Assembly: GCA_964464465.1 (NCBI GenBank)
Contig: CAYXGF010000001.1
Location: 1 to 64,000, forward strand
Reading direction: 5' to 3'
DNA from: UBA940 sp964464465
Lineage (GTDB): Bacteria > Bacteroidota > Bacteroidia > Bacteroidales > Rikenellaceae
Length of the DNA: 64,000 nt
Below the pieces are notes generated by a model, which saw only the letters and a list, made by a program, of their open reading frames with translations, searched no databases and was not told the DNA's origin. The translations under genes were made by a program, and so were the position numbers. Shown here in pieces: positions 17,576 to 26,734 of this stretch (its first letter is position 1; each line of letters opens with the position of its first letter).

Positions 17576-18351
17576 ATGCCGAACATCGCGGCGGCCGAAC
17601 GCGACGTCACCCCGGCCACATGCTCCGGAGAGGTATTCTTTATCCGGGCCACGGCCTGACATACGTAGACGATATATGCGCTCTGGTTGCGCTTGCCCCT
17701 GAAAGGCACGGGAGGCAGATACGGACAATCCGTTTCCAGAACGATGTCCGACAAATCGACCGCCTCGACAAAAGGCGCCGTTCCGCCGTTCTTATATGTC
17801 ACCGTTCCGCCGACTCCGAAAAGGAAATCGCCGCAGGACTTTATCCGCTCGTAATCGCTTACAGTTCCGCTGAAAGCATGCATCACGCCGCGCAGTCCCC
17901 GTCCGGCGAAATCCGACAGAACGGAGAGCATCGGCTCCATCGCATTGCGCGTATGCACGGAGAGCGGAAGGTCATGACGCAGCGCCAGCTCAATCTGCCG
18001 GCACAGCACCTCGACCTGTTCCCTCTGGCGCTCCTGCGACCAATACAGGTCCAGACCGACCTCGCCTATGCCGTAAATACGCACCGGAGGCGATTCAAGA
18101 TACTGCTCCACAAGCGCCATCTGACGCTCGATTTCGTCCCTGTCCCCCACCGACGTGGGATGAAGACCTATCATCGGCAGACAATATCCCTCATACCGGC
18201 GCGCCGTGTCGAACATCGCCTCGTAACTGTCCGAATCTATCGCCGGAAGAAGCTGGAACCGCACTCCCGCACGCCTGGCCGCCTCAACCGCATCGGCACG
18301 GTCGTCGTCGAATGCCGAATCGTATATATGGCTGTGTGTGTCTATCAACAT
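17518..18351 (-). CDS. tatD: TatD-family metal-dependent hydrolase
   Basis: A 277-residue TIM-barrel nuclease or hydrolase of the amidohydrolase superfamily, probably a cytoplasmic DNase in quality control. Metal ligands are visible: HSH at 6-8, Glu in GEVGLD, His in LSVHTR, His in MHAFSG, and Asp in ETDCPYLPP. The length is normal for the family. It follows dprA with a 7-bp overlap, so the leftward order is birA, dprA, tatD. The last 58 bp run through the 3' end of the opposing DUF5689 gene. Confidence 0.92.
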   Translation of the reverse strand: MLIDTHSHIYDSAFDDDRADAVEAARRAGVRFQLLPAIDSDSYEAMFDTARRYEGYCLPMIGLHPTSVGDRDEIERQMALVEQYLESPPVRIYGIGEVGLDLYWSQERQREQVEVLCRQIELALRHDLPLSVHTRNAMEPMLSVLSDFAGRGLRGVMHAFSGTVSDYERIKSCGDFLFGVGGTVTYKNGGTAPFVEAVDLSDIVLETDCPYLPPVPFRGKRNQSAYIVYVCQAVARIKNTSPEHVAGVTSRSAAAMFGIQNLSPSISADRSHEGLSE

Positions 18352-19454
18352 AATTTCTCGTATATATTACCGCCCTGCGAGCGCAGCAGGCCCTCGAACT
18401 CCATTTCCAGAAGCAGCGGGGCGAGCTCCGCCGCACTCGTGGCGCAAAGAACGCACAACTCGTCCGAAGATATGCTGCTCCTGTCGCCGAAACAACGCAA
18501 TATACCCCGCTGGGCGTCGGTGAGTTCCGCCTCGCGCGGCTTTTCCGCAGGCACGACACCGGAATCCAAATCCCATGACATCTCGCGTATTATATCCTCC
18601 GCGCTGCATACCATATGCGCCTTCTGTGAACGTATCAGAAGATTGGGACCGAAGGAGAGCGAATCGGTGGCGCGTCCCGGAACCGCCAGCACCGTACGGT
18701 AGTAGCCGTCGGCAAACGATGCCGTGTGCATGGCGCCGCCGTCGTAAGCCGACTCTATCACGAGAGTGGCGGCACTTATACCTGCAATCAGTCTGTTGCG
18801 TGGTATGTACAAATTTCCGTTCTGATGGGTATGCGAACCGAGTTCCGAAATCACGGCTCCGCCCGCGGCAATCATCCCTGCCGCCAGCTCCCTGTTCTGC
18901 AATGGTGTAATCTCCGGCAGCACCGAGGCTACTATACCGACAGTCGGGACTCCGTAACGCACGGCCGCCCTGTGAGATGCCGAATCGACTCCGAAAGCGA
19001 GTCCGCTGACTATGCACAAATCGGGCACCCGGCGGGCCAGTTCTCCCAGAAGCCTGTCGCACATCATGAGGCCGTACTGCGTCATACGGCGGGTTCCGAC
19101 CACCGACAGCATTCTTCTTCCGAGCGCTCCGACATCCCCCATGACATATATCACGGCCGGCGCATCGCAGCACTCCTTCAACAGCCGAGGGTAATGCGGA
19201 CTCGAAAACGGAACGGGCACAATGCCGTTCCTCTCCGCACGTACGGCCTCCCGCTCGGCATCCTTCACCGTATCGCGCGAGGCTATCGAGCGAACCGAAT
19301 CCCTGCGCAGCCCAAGTGCCGTCATCCGGTCGCAGGACATCCCGAACACCGCCTCGGCACTGCCGGCCTCACACAGCAGCTTCATCGCTCCGGCCGGTCC
19401 CAGGCCGCGCACCATCGTCAGTGCAATACTGCAAACCGTCTCCCTGTCAATCAT
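18345..19454 (-). CDS. dprA: DNA-processing protein DprA
   Basis: A 369-residue protein that loads RecA on incoming single-stranded DNA during transformation or recombination. The N-terminal SAM-like region is followed by the Rossmann-like DprA core with VGTRRMTQYG, SGLAFGVDSASHRAA and NRLIAGISAATLVIE. A C-terminal winged-helix domain lies at ~300-369. Its start overlaps the end of birA by 4 bp (ATGA) and it runs into tatD, indicating translational coupling of the three genes. Confidence 0.93.
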   Translation of the reverse strand: MIDRETVCSIALTMVRGLGPAGAMKLLCEAGSAEAVFGMSCDRMTALGLRRDSVRSIASRDTVKDAEREAVRAERNGIVPVPFSSPHYPRLLKECCDAPAVIYVMGDVGALGRRMLSVVGTRRMTQYGLMMCDRLLGELARRVPDLCIVSGLAFGVDSASHRAAVRYGVPTVGIVASVLPEITPLQNRELAAGMIAAGGAVISELGSHTHQNGNLYIPRNRLIAGISAATLVIESAYDGGAMHTASFADGYYRTVLAVPGRATDSLSFGPNLLIRSQKAHMVCSAEDIIREMSWDLDSGVVPAEKPREAELTDAQRGILRCFGDRSSISSDELCVLCATSAAELAPLLLEMEFEGLLRSQGGNIYEKLC

Positions 19455-20176
19455 ATCACGAACCGTATTTCGGAAAACAGAAACGACTTCCTGACTCCGC
19501 CTTCGAATTCAACGATAAGCTCACCGCACGGTCCTACTCCGCGCACCGTTCCGGTCACGCGCTCCCCTGTGGGCAGCACGAACCCCGACTCGGTATCCAG
19601 ACGGTACATGCGCCGCAGATAATCCGCCGCAATAACATCCGCCTCTCCGCCGCACAGCCTGCCGTAACGCCTGTCCAGCGCCACGCAGAAGGCGTCCAGC
19701 ACCTGCCTGCAATCGAACTCCCGTCCGGTTTCCAGACTCATCGACGTCGGATTGGGCACCCACGGCTCGAACTGCCGCTGATTGACATTTATTCCTATCC
19801 CGACCACACAGCGGTCCATATATCCTCCGCGCAGACTCTGCTCCATGAGCACCCCCACGATTTTACGGTCTCCGACATATATGTCGTTCGTCCATTTTAT
19901 CCTCGCATCCAGACCGTAACTCCCGAACATGTCCGAGAGCGAAAGCGCCACGCATTGCAAAAGCCGGAACTGCTCCGCGGCGGGCAGAAACACAGGTTCG
20001 AGCACCACGCTGAACATCAGATTCAGCCCCGGACTGCTGCTCCAAACATTGCCCCGCTGCCCGCGTCCCGCCGTCTGCGCATCGGCTACTATAACATCTC
20101 CGTGACGGTAGAACTTCTCGCGCGCCGTATCGTTGGTCGAGGCGAGCGTATCGAAAAAATGGAACCTGAACCGCAT
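19451..20176 (-). CDS. birA: Biotin--[acetyl-CoA-carboxylase] ligase, monofunctional
   Basis: A 241-residue cytoplasmic enzyme that activates biotin with ATP and attaches it to the carrier lysine of carboxylases. It shows the biotinyl-AMP loop AGRGQRGNVW, the KWTNDIYV catalytic motif (Lys-Trp-x-Asn-Asp) and VGIGINVN. There is no N-terminal helix-turn-helix, so it cannot act as the biotin repressor as the E. coli protein does. Its stop is 1 bp from the dapD stop region upstream, suggesting it is co-transcribed with dapD. Confidence 0.92.
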   Translation of the reverse strand: MRFRFHFFDTLASTNDTAREKFYRHGDVIVADAQTAGRGQRGNVWSSSPGLNLMFSVVLEPVFLPAAEQFRLLQCVALSLSDMFGSYGLDARIKWTNDIYVGDRKIVGVLMEQSLRGGYMDRCVVGIGINVNQRQFEPWVPNPTSMSLETGREFDCRQVLDAFCVALDRRYGRLCGGEADVIAADYLRRMYRLDTESGFVLPTGERVTGTVRGVGPCGELIVEFEGGVRKSFLFSEIRFVI

Positions 20177-20177
20177 A

Positions 20178-20999
20178 TCAGACCGCTACGCCAAAATCGC
20201 GCAAGGCATCGTTCAGCGACGTCTTCTTGTCCGTCGACTCCTTGCGCCGTCCTATTATAAGTCCGCACGGCACGCCGTACTCCCCGGCTGCGAAACGCTT
20301 CGGATAGGTTCCCGGAATAACCACCGAGCATGCCGGCACATAGCCCCGGTACTCAACCGGTTCTGGACTGCTCACATCTATAATCTTCGTGGAGCCCGTA
20401 ATGACCGTATTGGCACCCAGCACCGCGTCATGGCACACATGCGCGCCCTCGACAACGATACAGCGCGAGCCTATGAAACAGTGGTCCTCGACAATCACGG
20501 GAGCGGCCTGCACGGGTTCGAGCACACCGCCGATACCGACGCCGCCGCTCAGATGCACGCGCTTGCCTATCTGCGCGCACGAGCCGACAGTCACCCATGT
20601 ATCCACCATAGTACCTTCGTCCACGTAAGCCCCGATGTTCACGTACGACGGCATCATGATAGCCCCAGGCGCCACATAGGCCCCGTAGCGCGCCACGGCG
20701 GGAGGCACAACCCTCACACCGGAGGCCGCGAAATCGTGTTTCAGGTCTATCTTGTCGTAAAACTCCAACTCGCCGGCATTCATGGTGCGCATCTTGCTTA
20801 TGGAGAAATACATGATAACGGCCTTCTTGACCCACTCGTTGACTTTCCAGCGGCTCTCGCCCAGAGGCACGGCCGTACGCAGCGCACCCCGGTCGAGCAG
20901 TTCCACAGTGCCGCGCACGGCATCGGCGTACTGCGGCTGCGAGAGAAGAGTCCGGTCGAGCCAGCACTCCTCTATAAGACGTTCAATATTTTCGTACAT
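20178..20999 (-). CDS. dapD: Tetrahydrodipicolinate N-succinyltransferase
   Basis: A 273-residue enzyme that transfers succinyl from succinyl-CoA to tetrahydrodipicolinate in the lysine/meso-diaminopimelate pathway. A left-handed beta-helix of hexapeptide repeats is clear from GAYVAPGAIMMPSYVNIGAY to VLGANTVITGSTKI. RWKVNEWVKKAVI near residue 50 is typical of DapD. The ATG at 20999 gives the normal ~274-residue length; the longer open frame upstream is not supported. It is divergent from the peptidase-aspartate kinase operon, which places two DAP-pathway genes around one intergenic region. Confidence 0.93.
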   Translation of the reverse strand: MYENIERLIEECWLDRTLLSQPQYADAVRGTVELLDRGALRTAVPLGESRWKVNEWVKKAVIMYFSISKMRTMNAGELEFYDKIDLKHDFAASGVRVVPPAVARYGAYVAPGAIMMPSYVNIGAYVDEGTMVDTWVTVGSCAQIGKRVHLSGGVGIGGVLEPVQAAPVIVEDHCFIGSRCIVVEGAHVCHDAVLGANTVITGSTKIIDVSSPEPVEYRGYVPACSVVIPGTYPKRFAAGEYGVPCGLIIGRRKESTDKKTSLNDALRDFGVAV

Positions 21000-21023
21000 A
21001 GCAGTATTTTGTTTAGAATATAT

Positions 21024-21032
21024 GCAAATGTA
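21024..21032 (-). promoter_or_regulatory. -7 promoter box of dapD-birA-dprA-tatD
   Basis: TACATTTGC on the minus strand matches TAnnTTTGC, 24 bp upstream of the dapD start codon. Confidence 0.65.
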
Positions 21033-21064
21033 GGTTTTTAGGCCGAGATGTACAAAATCTTTTG

Positions 21065-21072
21065 TACTTTTG
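21065..21072 (+). promoter_or_regulatory. -7 promoter box of prolyl oligopeptidase-lysC
   Basis: TACTTTTG on the plus strand matches TAnnTTTG and lies 57 bp before the peptidase ATG. It is back to back with the dapD promoter, 32 bp away. Confidence 0.6.
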
Positions 21073-21129
21073 TCTTCCGTGTCGGAGTGCGCAGCACGCT
21101 GACCGACTGACCCGAACAAGAACCGACGA

Positions 21130-23259
21130 ATGAAAAAATTCACGATTATCTGTCTGGCCGCCGTCGCGCTGTCGGCCGCCGGATGCAAATGCCATAAGAC
21201 AATACACATGCTACCGTATCCAGAATCTCCGCGCGAGGATGTCACGGACGTATATTTCGGCCGCCGGGTGGCCGACCCGTACCGCTGGCTCGAAGACCCC
21301 GAAAGCCAGCGCACCAGCCACTGGGTGGCGGCGCAGAACCGCGTCACATTCGACTACCTCTCGCAAATACCGTTCAGGGACGCTATCCGGGACCGCATAG
21401 AACAGCTCTGGAACTACCCCAAGGAGGGCATCCCCCGTCAGGTGGGCGAATACTATTTCGTAATGCACAACGACGGATTGCAGAACCAGAGCGTCCTGTA
21501 CCGTCAGAAAGGGACGGACGGCCCCAGAGAGGTATTCCTCGACCCGAACACCCTGTCGGACGACGGCACCGTGGCGCTGGGATTCATCTCCTTCTCTCCG
21601 GACGACAGATACATGGCCTACGGAGTCTCGTCCGCCGGGTCGGACTGGGTGGAGATACATGTCATGGAGACTCGCTCCGGCAGGGAACTCTCCGACAGAG
21701 TCCGGTGGGTGAAGTTCTCCGGCGCAGAGTGGACCGCCGACTCGAAAGGATTCTATTACAGCCGTTACGACGCCCCGCAACAGGGTCGCGCATACTCCGA
21801 CAAGAACGAGTGCCAGAAAGTCTGCCTGCACACAATAGGCACTCCGCAGAGCGCCGACAGGCTTATCTATCAGGACAGGGAGCATCCGCTGCGCTACTTC
21901 TCGGCACAGCGAAGCGACGACGGACGATACCTCTTCATCAACTCCTCGGAAGGAACGTCCGGCTCCGAGATACTGTACCGTCCCACTGACGGCAAACAGG
22001 GCTTCCGCACACTGTGCGCCGGATTCGAGAACGACTACACCGTAATTTACAGCTCGGACGACCAGGCGTACGTCTACACCAACGACGGCGCGCCCAACGG
22101 CCGTCTGATAAGAATCGGACTGAAAGACCCGCACGACATCTCCGACATCATACCCGAGAAAGAGAACATGCTCGAAAACGTCTCGCGCGTGGGCGACTGT
22201 TTCATCGCCACATATCTGGAAAACGCCGTGAGCAGGTGTTACCAGTACACACAGGACGGAGAGGAAGTGCGCGAAATCGGGTTCGAGACCGCCGGCTCGG
22301 TATCCGGCATGCGTTCCGACGACAGACACAGCACAACGTTCTATGCCCTGACGTCGTACCTTTTCCCCGCCTCGATTTACTCCTACGACACCGAGACCGG
22401 AGTCTCCGAACTGTTCTGGCAGCCGGAGCTTAGATACGACCCCAAAGATTTCGTAACCGAACAGATATTCTTCCCCGGCAAGGACGGCGAGCGCATCTCG
22501 ATGTTCGTCTCCCACCGCCGCGGCCTTAAACTCGACTCCGGCAATCCGACGCTGCTGTACGGATACGGAGGATTCAACATATCGCTCACCCCAGGATTCA
22601 ACCCCTCCAACATATTCTTCATGGAGCAGGGCGGCGTGTACGTCGAGGTGAACCTGCGCGGAGGCGGCGAATACGGCGAGCGCTGGCATCGGGCCGGAAT
22701 GCTCGAAAACAAACAGAACGTGTTCGACGATTTCATCGCCGCCGCCGAGTACCTGATAGAAAACGGATACACATCGCGGGAGAAACTCGCCATCTCGGGC
22801 GGCTCGAACGGAGGACTCCTCGTCGGAGCCTGCCTCACACAGCGTCCCGACCTGTTCGCCGTGGCGCTTCCGGCCGTCGGCGTGATGGACATGCTGCGCT
22901 ACCATCTGTTCACAATCGGATGGGGTTGGAGCGTGGAATACGGCAACAGCGAGAGCGAGCAGCAGTTCGAATACATATATAAATACTCCCCGCTGCACAA
23001 CATCCGCAAGGGCGAGTGCTATCCTGCCACGCTAATCACCACCAGCGACCACGACGACAGAGTCGTTCCGGCCCACTCGTTCAAATTCGCCGCCGAACTG
23101 CAATACGCGCAGGGCTGCGAGACTCCGGTTCTGATACGCATAGAGACCAACGCCGGACACGGCGCAGGCAAACCGACATCGAAACGCATCGACGAGGCCG
23201 CGGACAAATTCGCATTCCTCTTCCACAACACGAACACAAACGTCAAAAACATAAAATAA
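21130..23259 (+). CDS. Prolyl oligopeptidase family (S9) lipoprotein
   Basis: A 709-residue serine peptidase predicted to cleave short proline-containing peptides outside the cytoplasm. The signal peptide has a lipobox ending SAAGC (Cys19). An N-terminal cap leads into a seven-bladed propeller (~80-430), then an alpha/beta hydrolase domain. The triad is visible: Ser in SGGSNGGLLVGA, Asp in TTSDHDDRVVP, and His in NAGHGAGKP. The GWGWSVEYG segment is also typical of S9A. Its stop abuts the aspartate kinase ATG with no intervening base, so they form a transcription unit although the functions look unrelated. Confidence 0.93.
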   Translation: MKKFTIICLAAVALSAAGCKCHKTIHMLPYPESPREDVTDVYFGRRVADPYRWLEDPESQRTSHWVAAQNRVTFDYLSQIPFRDAIRDRIEQLWNYPKEGIPRQVGEYYFVMHNDGLQNQSVLYRQKGTDGPREVFLDPNTLSDDGTVALGFISFSPDDRYMAYGVSSAGSDWVEIHVMETRSGRELSDRVRWVKFSGAEWTADSKGFYYSRYDAPQQGRAYSDKNECQKVCLHTIGTPQSADRLIYQDREHPLRYFSAQRSDDGRYLFINSSEGTSGSEILYRPTDGKQGFRTLCAGFENDYTVIYSSDDQAYVYTNDGAPNGRLIRIGLKDPHDISDIIPEKENMLENVSRVGDCFIATYLENAVSRCYQYTQDGEEVREIGFETAGSVSGMRSDDRHSTTFYALTSYLFPASIYSYDTETGVSELFWQPELRYDPKDFVTEQIFFPGKDGERISMFVSHRRGLKLDSGNPTLLYGYGGFNISLTPGFNPSNIFFMEQGGVYVEVNLRGGGEYGERWHRAGMLENKQNVFDDFIAAAEYLIENGYTSREKLAISGGSNGGLLVGACLTQRPDLFAVALPAVGVMDMLRYHLFTIGWGWSVEYGNSESEQQFEYIYKYSPLHNIRKGECYPATLITTSDHDDRVVPAHSFKFAAELQYAQGCETPVLIRIETNAGHGAGKPTSKRIDEAADKFAFLFHNTNTNVKNIK

Positions 23260-24537
23260 ATGAAAGTCTACAAATTCGGCGGCGCATCGGTAAAATCGGC
23301 CGATGGCGTGCGCAACCTGAAATATATAGTCGAGGACTGCACCGAGCCTCTGTTCATCATCATCTCCGCAATGGGCAAGACGACCAACGCGCTCGAAGAG
23401 GTTCTGGACGCAGTAATGAAAGGCAGCAAGACGCGTGCGGCGGAGACATTCTCGAAAATCGAGGACTACCACAACTCCATCATAGCGGAACTCTTCCCGC
23501 GTCAGGACATTCCGGCATCGGTTCTCAAACTCTACAAGGAGTGCCGCCAGATTATCGACTCTCCGACTCCGCACAGCAAGGATTTCGAACGCATGTACGA
23601 CTCTATCGTCAGCTTCGGCGAACTTATATCAACGACCATCATCTCCGAATATCTCAACTCGCGCGGCGTGCGCAACCACTGGGTCGACATGCGCAAATGC
23701 TTCATAACCGACAACAACCACAAGTACGCCAACGTGGATGCCGACATATCCACCATCCTGCTCGGCAAGGAGATTGAGAACGCCACCGAGAACATATTCA
23801 TCGGCCAGGGATTCATCGGAGCGACGATAGGCGGACAAACCACAACGCTGGGACGCGAGGGTTCGGATTATTCAGCGGCCGTCACAGCATCTATTCTCGA
23901 CGCAGAGAGCGTCTCGATATGGAAAGACGTGGTGGGAATCCTGAACGCCGACCCCAAGATATTCCCCGACACTACATACATTCCAGAACTCACGTACCTC
24001 GACGCCATAGAACTTGCTTACAGCGGAGCGCAAATCATCCACCCGAAGACTATCAAACCGCTGCAAAACAAGAACATCCCTCTGTTCGTCCGTCCGTTCA
24101 GCGACAAAACGGCTCGGGGCAGCGTCATAAAGGGCGAGATAGAGAGTCCGGTCGAGATTCCCATTCTGATTCTCAAACGCCGGCAGGTTCTTTTCACCAT
24201 CCGTCCGCAGGATTTCTCGTTCGTGCTCGAAGAACGTCTGGCGAAGATATTCACCCTCCTGGAAAAGTACAACATCAAGACGAACCTCATACAGACCTCC
24301 GCGGTAAGCATGAGCCTGTGCGTGGACGACTCCCGCTATCTGGACCAGGCCGTCGAGGAGTTCACAGAGGAGGGATTCCTGATTAGCTGCGAGACCGGCA
24401 TGGAGCTGCTCACCATAAGAGGTTACAACCAGAAGCTGCTCGACCAGTACGGAGGCGACAACCAGACGGTACACCTGGTGCAGCGAACCCAGAAAATCGT
24501 GCGAATCGTCCGCATGGAAGGTTCCGCCATTCTATAA
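23260..24537 (+). CDS. lysC: Aspartate kinase, monofunctional
   Basis: A 425-residue enzyme that phosphorylates aspartate at the entry to the lysine/DAP, threonine and methionine pathways. The amino acid kinase domain starts with VYKFGGASVKS and has the GREGSDYSAAV substrate loop. C-terminal ACT-like segments (~300-425) suggest allosteric feedback control. No homoserine dehydrogenase domain is fused. The ATG directly follows the peptidase TAA. With dapD divergent nearby, it probably feeds peptidoglycan DAP synthesis. Confidence 0.93.
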   Translation: MKVYKFGGASVKSADGVRNLKYIVEDCTEPLFIIISAMGKTTNALEEVLDAVMKGSKTRAAETFSKIEDYHNSIIAELFPRQDIPASVLKLYKECRQIIDSPTPHSKDFERMYDSIVSFGELISTTIISEYLNSRGVRNHWVDMRKCFITDNNHKYANVDADISTILLGKEIENATENIFIGQGFIGATIGGQTTTLGREGSDYSAAVTASILDAESVSIWKDVVGILNADPKIFPDTTYIPELTYLDAIELAYSGAQIIHPKTIKPLQNKNIPLFVRPFSDKTARGSVIKGEIESPVEIPILILKRRQVLFTIRPQDFSFVLEERLAKIFTLLEKYNIKTNLIQTSAVSMSLCVDDSRYLDQAVEEFTEEGFLISCETGMELLTIRGYNQKLLDQYGGDNQTVHLVQRTQKIVRIVRMEGSAIL

Positions 24538-24563
24538 CAAGCGTACACATACGCCACGGAATC

Positions 24564-24606
24564 CCGGTTTCACAGCCACGGACAAACACACAGGCTGTGA
24601 AACCGG
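24564..24606 (+). terminator. Hairpin terminator after lysC
   Basis: A perfect 14-bp inverted repeat (24564-24577 with 24593-24606) with a 15-nt loop lies 27 bp after the lysC stop. It lacks a strong T tract, so it may act as a terminator or mRNA-stabilising stem. Confidence 0.6.
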
Positions 24607-24647
24607 ATTCATTGAATTAACAGCAGTACAACTAATAATATAGGTAT

Positions 24648-26066
24648 ATGGGAAAGCCGTTTATTCTGACCGTTTTGGCGGTGTTGGCCACATGGCTTGC
24701 CGCCGCAGGACCGGCATCCGCTATTCCGGCCGGTGAATGCTCCGGCCCGGCGGCAGAGTTCGACGACACCGCATGGAGCGAGCCAGCTGCGGGCACTGTC
24801 AATATCCCCGACAGGGCATTCCGCAAATATTGCATGGAGAATTTCGACACGGACGGCGACGGCAAAATTTCATATGCCGAAGCTGAAAAAGTCGAAAAAA
24901 TCGACTGTCACTCTCGAAAAATATCATCCCTCAACGGAATAGAACACTTCACCAACCTGACGGAACTCAACTGCGCAAGCAACGGCATAAAGAAGCTGAA
25001 TCTAAATCGAAACCCCAGGTTGACAGGACTCAGATGTTTCGGCAACCGACTCACGGCACTCGACGTCAGCGGCTGCACTGCTCTGACCGAACTCGATTGC
25101 GGCAAAAACAGGCTCCATACGCTTGATGTCGGTGATTGTCCCGCACTGAAAATACTCAGAGGCTGCGACAATCAGCTCACGGCACTCGACGTCAGCGGCT
25201 GCGCCGAACTGAGATGGTGCGACTGTTCTGACAATCAGCTTACAGCACTTGACGTCAGCTGTTGCCCGCAATTGGCAATACTCTTTTGCGACGGCAATCA
25301 TTTCACCACGCTCGACCTGAGCGGCCGAACAGAACTATACTGGCTCTACTGCTGCTACAATCAACTTTCGGAGCTCAATGTCCGAGGCTGCGCCGCACTG
25401 AATGACCTCAATTGTTTCGACAACCGACTCACGGAACTCGACGTAAGCGGTTGTACTAAGCTGAAAAAACTCAATTGTCGCAACAATCAAATATCCCTGC
25501 TCGACATCGGCGATTGCATGGCTCTGACCGAACTCGATTGTTTTAGGAACCAGCTTACGACACTCGATGTAGGCAACCGCGCGGCTCTGACTAAACTTTC
25601 TTGCAGTTCCAACAAGCTCACGGAGCTCGATGTAAGTGGTTGTACGAAATTAACGACACTTTTTTGCGACTTCAATAAACTCACGGAGCTCGACGTAAGC
25701 AGCTGCACCTCATTGGGAATGCTTACATGTAGTTTTAACAGCATCCCGGAACTCGACGTCAGTGCCTGCCCCAAATTATGGTACCTCAATTTTTTCAGAA
25801 ATCGGCTCACGACACTCGATATCAGCGGCTGCACCGTATTACGGCATATCAGTTACGGCTCCAATCTGCTATCACAGCTCGACATAAGCAACTGCCCTGT
25901 ATCGTTGGAGAGTTATAAGGGCAATTATTCCCACCAAATCAAGACAGAGAACGGATACCTCCCGATGACATTGCTGGTCAACAAGGCGCAGCAAGACCAA
26001 ATCAAGCCGCATCAGGTCAAGCGTTGCCGCAAATTCGGCATCACGGTCGTCGAAAAGCAGCCCTGA
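24648..26066 (+). CDS. Exported leucine-rich repeat protein with EF-hand motif
   Basis: A 472-residue exported protein. It starts with a Sec signal peptide (about 27 residues, ending near PASA). At ~65-80 is a calcium-binding-type loop DTDGDGKISYAE, like an EF-hand or dockerin half. From ~130 onward there are about 14 tandem 21-residue leucine-rich repeats of the form LTxLDVSGCTxLxxLxCxxN, most with Cys at the turn, then a short non-repeat C-terminus (~435-472). There is no sorting signal (no T9SS CTD or lipobox). Such proteins are thought to mediate binding at the cell surface. The gene and downstream DNA are more AT-rich than the window average, so it may be part of a small island. Confidence 0.85.
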   Translation: MGKPFILTVLAVLATWLAAAGPASAIPAGECSGPAAEFDDTAWSEPAAGTVNIPDRAFRKYCMENFDTDGDGKISYAEAEKVEKIDCHSRKISSLNGIEHFTNLTELNCASNGIKKLNLNRNPRLTGLRCFGNRLTALDVSGCTALTELDCGKNRLHTLDVGDCPALKILRGCDNQLTALDVSGCAELRWCDCSDNQLTALDVSCCPQLAILFCDGNHFTTLDLSGRTELYWLYCCYNQLSELNVRGCAALNDLNCFDNRLTELDVSGCTKLKKLNCRNNQISLLDIGDCMALTELDCFRNQLTTLDVGNRAALTKLSCSSNKLTELDVSGCTKLTTLFCDFNKLTELDVSSCTSLGMLTCSFNSIPELDVSACPKLWYLNFFRNRLTTLDISGCTVLRHISYGSNLLSQLDISNCPVSLESYKGNYSHQIKTENGYLPMTLLVNKAQQDQIKPHQVKRCRKFGITVVEKQP

Positions 26067-26085
26067 GCACACATATGCATAATAA

Positions 26086-26120
26086 AAAAGAGCATCAGAA
26101 AAAATCTGGTGCTCTTTTTG
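26086..26120 (+). terminator. Intrinsic terminator of the LRR gene
   Basis: A stem pairing AAGAGCATCAGA with TCTGGTGCTCTT (one G-T pair) and a short A loop is followed by TTTTTG. It lies 20 bp after the LRR stop codon. Confidence 0.85.
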
Positions 26121-26489
26121 CTATATAGACAGCGATATCCGATTTTTTTATAAATTTACATTCGACATAAACACTCCCCGGATTGGAGACATAACCGTAA
26201 CGGTATTTTTTCATCCGGACCCATCATTTTCTGCAAACCGGTTTGACCTGAAAAACCGGTGCCGGAAATGGAAACAACAGCTCGAACGGAAATAACAGGC
26301 AAGAGACCTTGTTACAATAGTATTTTGCTAAATATTAGCATTATACCATTTAACAATGTCTCCGCTACGCGTATCAACGTCAAAAATACACTAACAACAA
26401 AGACCAATACTCGAATATATACGCACCGCAACTGCTTAGCCTACAAACTTGTAGTTAAATCTAATTTTAATATTGCAGTAATTTGTAGG
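26121..26489. other. AT-rich non-coding stretch upstream of the XRE gene
   Basis: About 370 bp of AT-rich sequence with no supported gene. The reading frame that joins the XRE gene could start at a GTG at 26259, but its first 77 codons have no recognisable domain and unusual composition. I see no transposase remnant or tRNA. Confidence 0.5.
26441..26454. promoter_or_regulatory. Inverted repeat, candidate XRE operator
   Basis: CTACAA-AC-TTGTAG is a perfect 6-bp-arm palindrome 36 bp upstream of the XRE start. A related half-site (TTTGTAG) recurs at about 26482-26488, next to the ATG. This arrangement suits autoregulation by the encoded repressor; the link is inference. Confidence 0.4.
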
Positions 26490-26711
26490 ATGACAAACCA
26501 AAGAAAAAAGGAATTAACAGACCAAGTCGTCAGAAAACTGATTAAAATGCGCAAGGAAAAAAATCTGACACAGGAAAACGTAAGATTCGACCTGGACATC
26601 AACATCGGAAGAATCGAGTGCGGAAAACACATGCCGAATCTCCCAACCATCGACCGTTTGGCGACATATTACGGCTCCCAGTTATGCAAATTTTTCGAAG
26701 ACATCAAATGA
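26490..26711 (+). CDS. Small XRE-family helix-turn-helix regulator
   Basis: A 73-residue DNA-binding protein that is little more than one HTH_3/XRE domain. Helices 2-3 fall in KNLTQENVRFDLDINIGRIE, and CGKHMPNLPTIDRLATYYG closes the fold in the usual way. ATG 26490 is chosen because the domain starts just after it and the upstream extension has no domain features. It is AT-rich relative to the flanks, stands alone, and is followed by a strong terminator. Small regulators of this kind are frequent on mobile DNA in Bacteroidota, but no mobile partner genes are present here. Confidence 0.75.
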   Translation: MTNQRKKELTDQVVRKLIKMRKEKNLTQENVRFDLDINIGRIECGKHMPNLPTIDRLATYYGSQLCKFFEDIK

Positions 26712-26734
26712 CTACCGAATATTGACACTCAGTG

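Noticed and set aside
21000..21347. Longer dapD reading frame toward the peptidase
   Set aside because: It crosses the promoter boxes of both genes. The 273-residue form matches the family length.
24648..26066. DNA repeats within the LRR gene as a CRISPR or satellite
   Set aside because: They follow the 63-bp codon period of the 21-residue protein repeats and stay in frame.
26259..26489. N-terminal extension of the XRE protein from a GTG start
   Set aside because: The 77 extra residues have no domain and lie in AT-rich DNA. The helix-turn-helix domain begins at the internal ATG.
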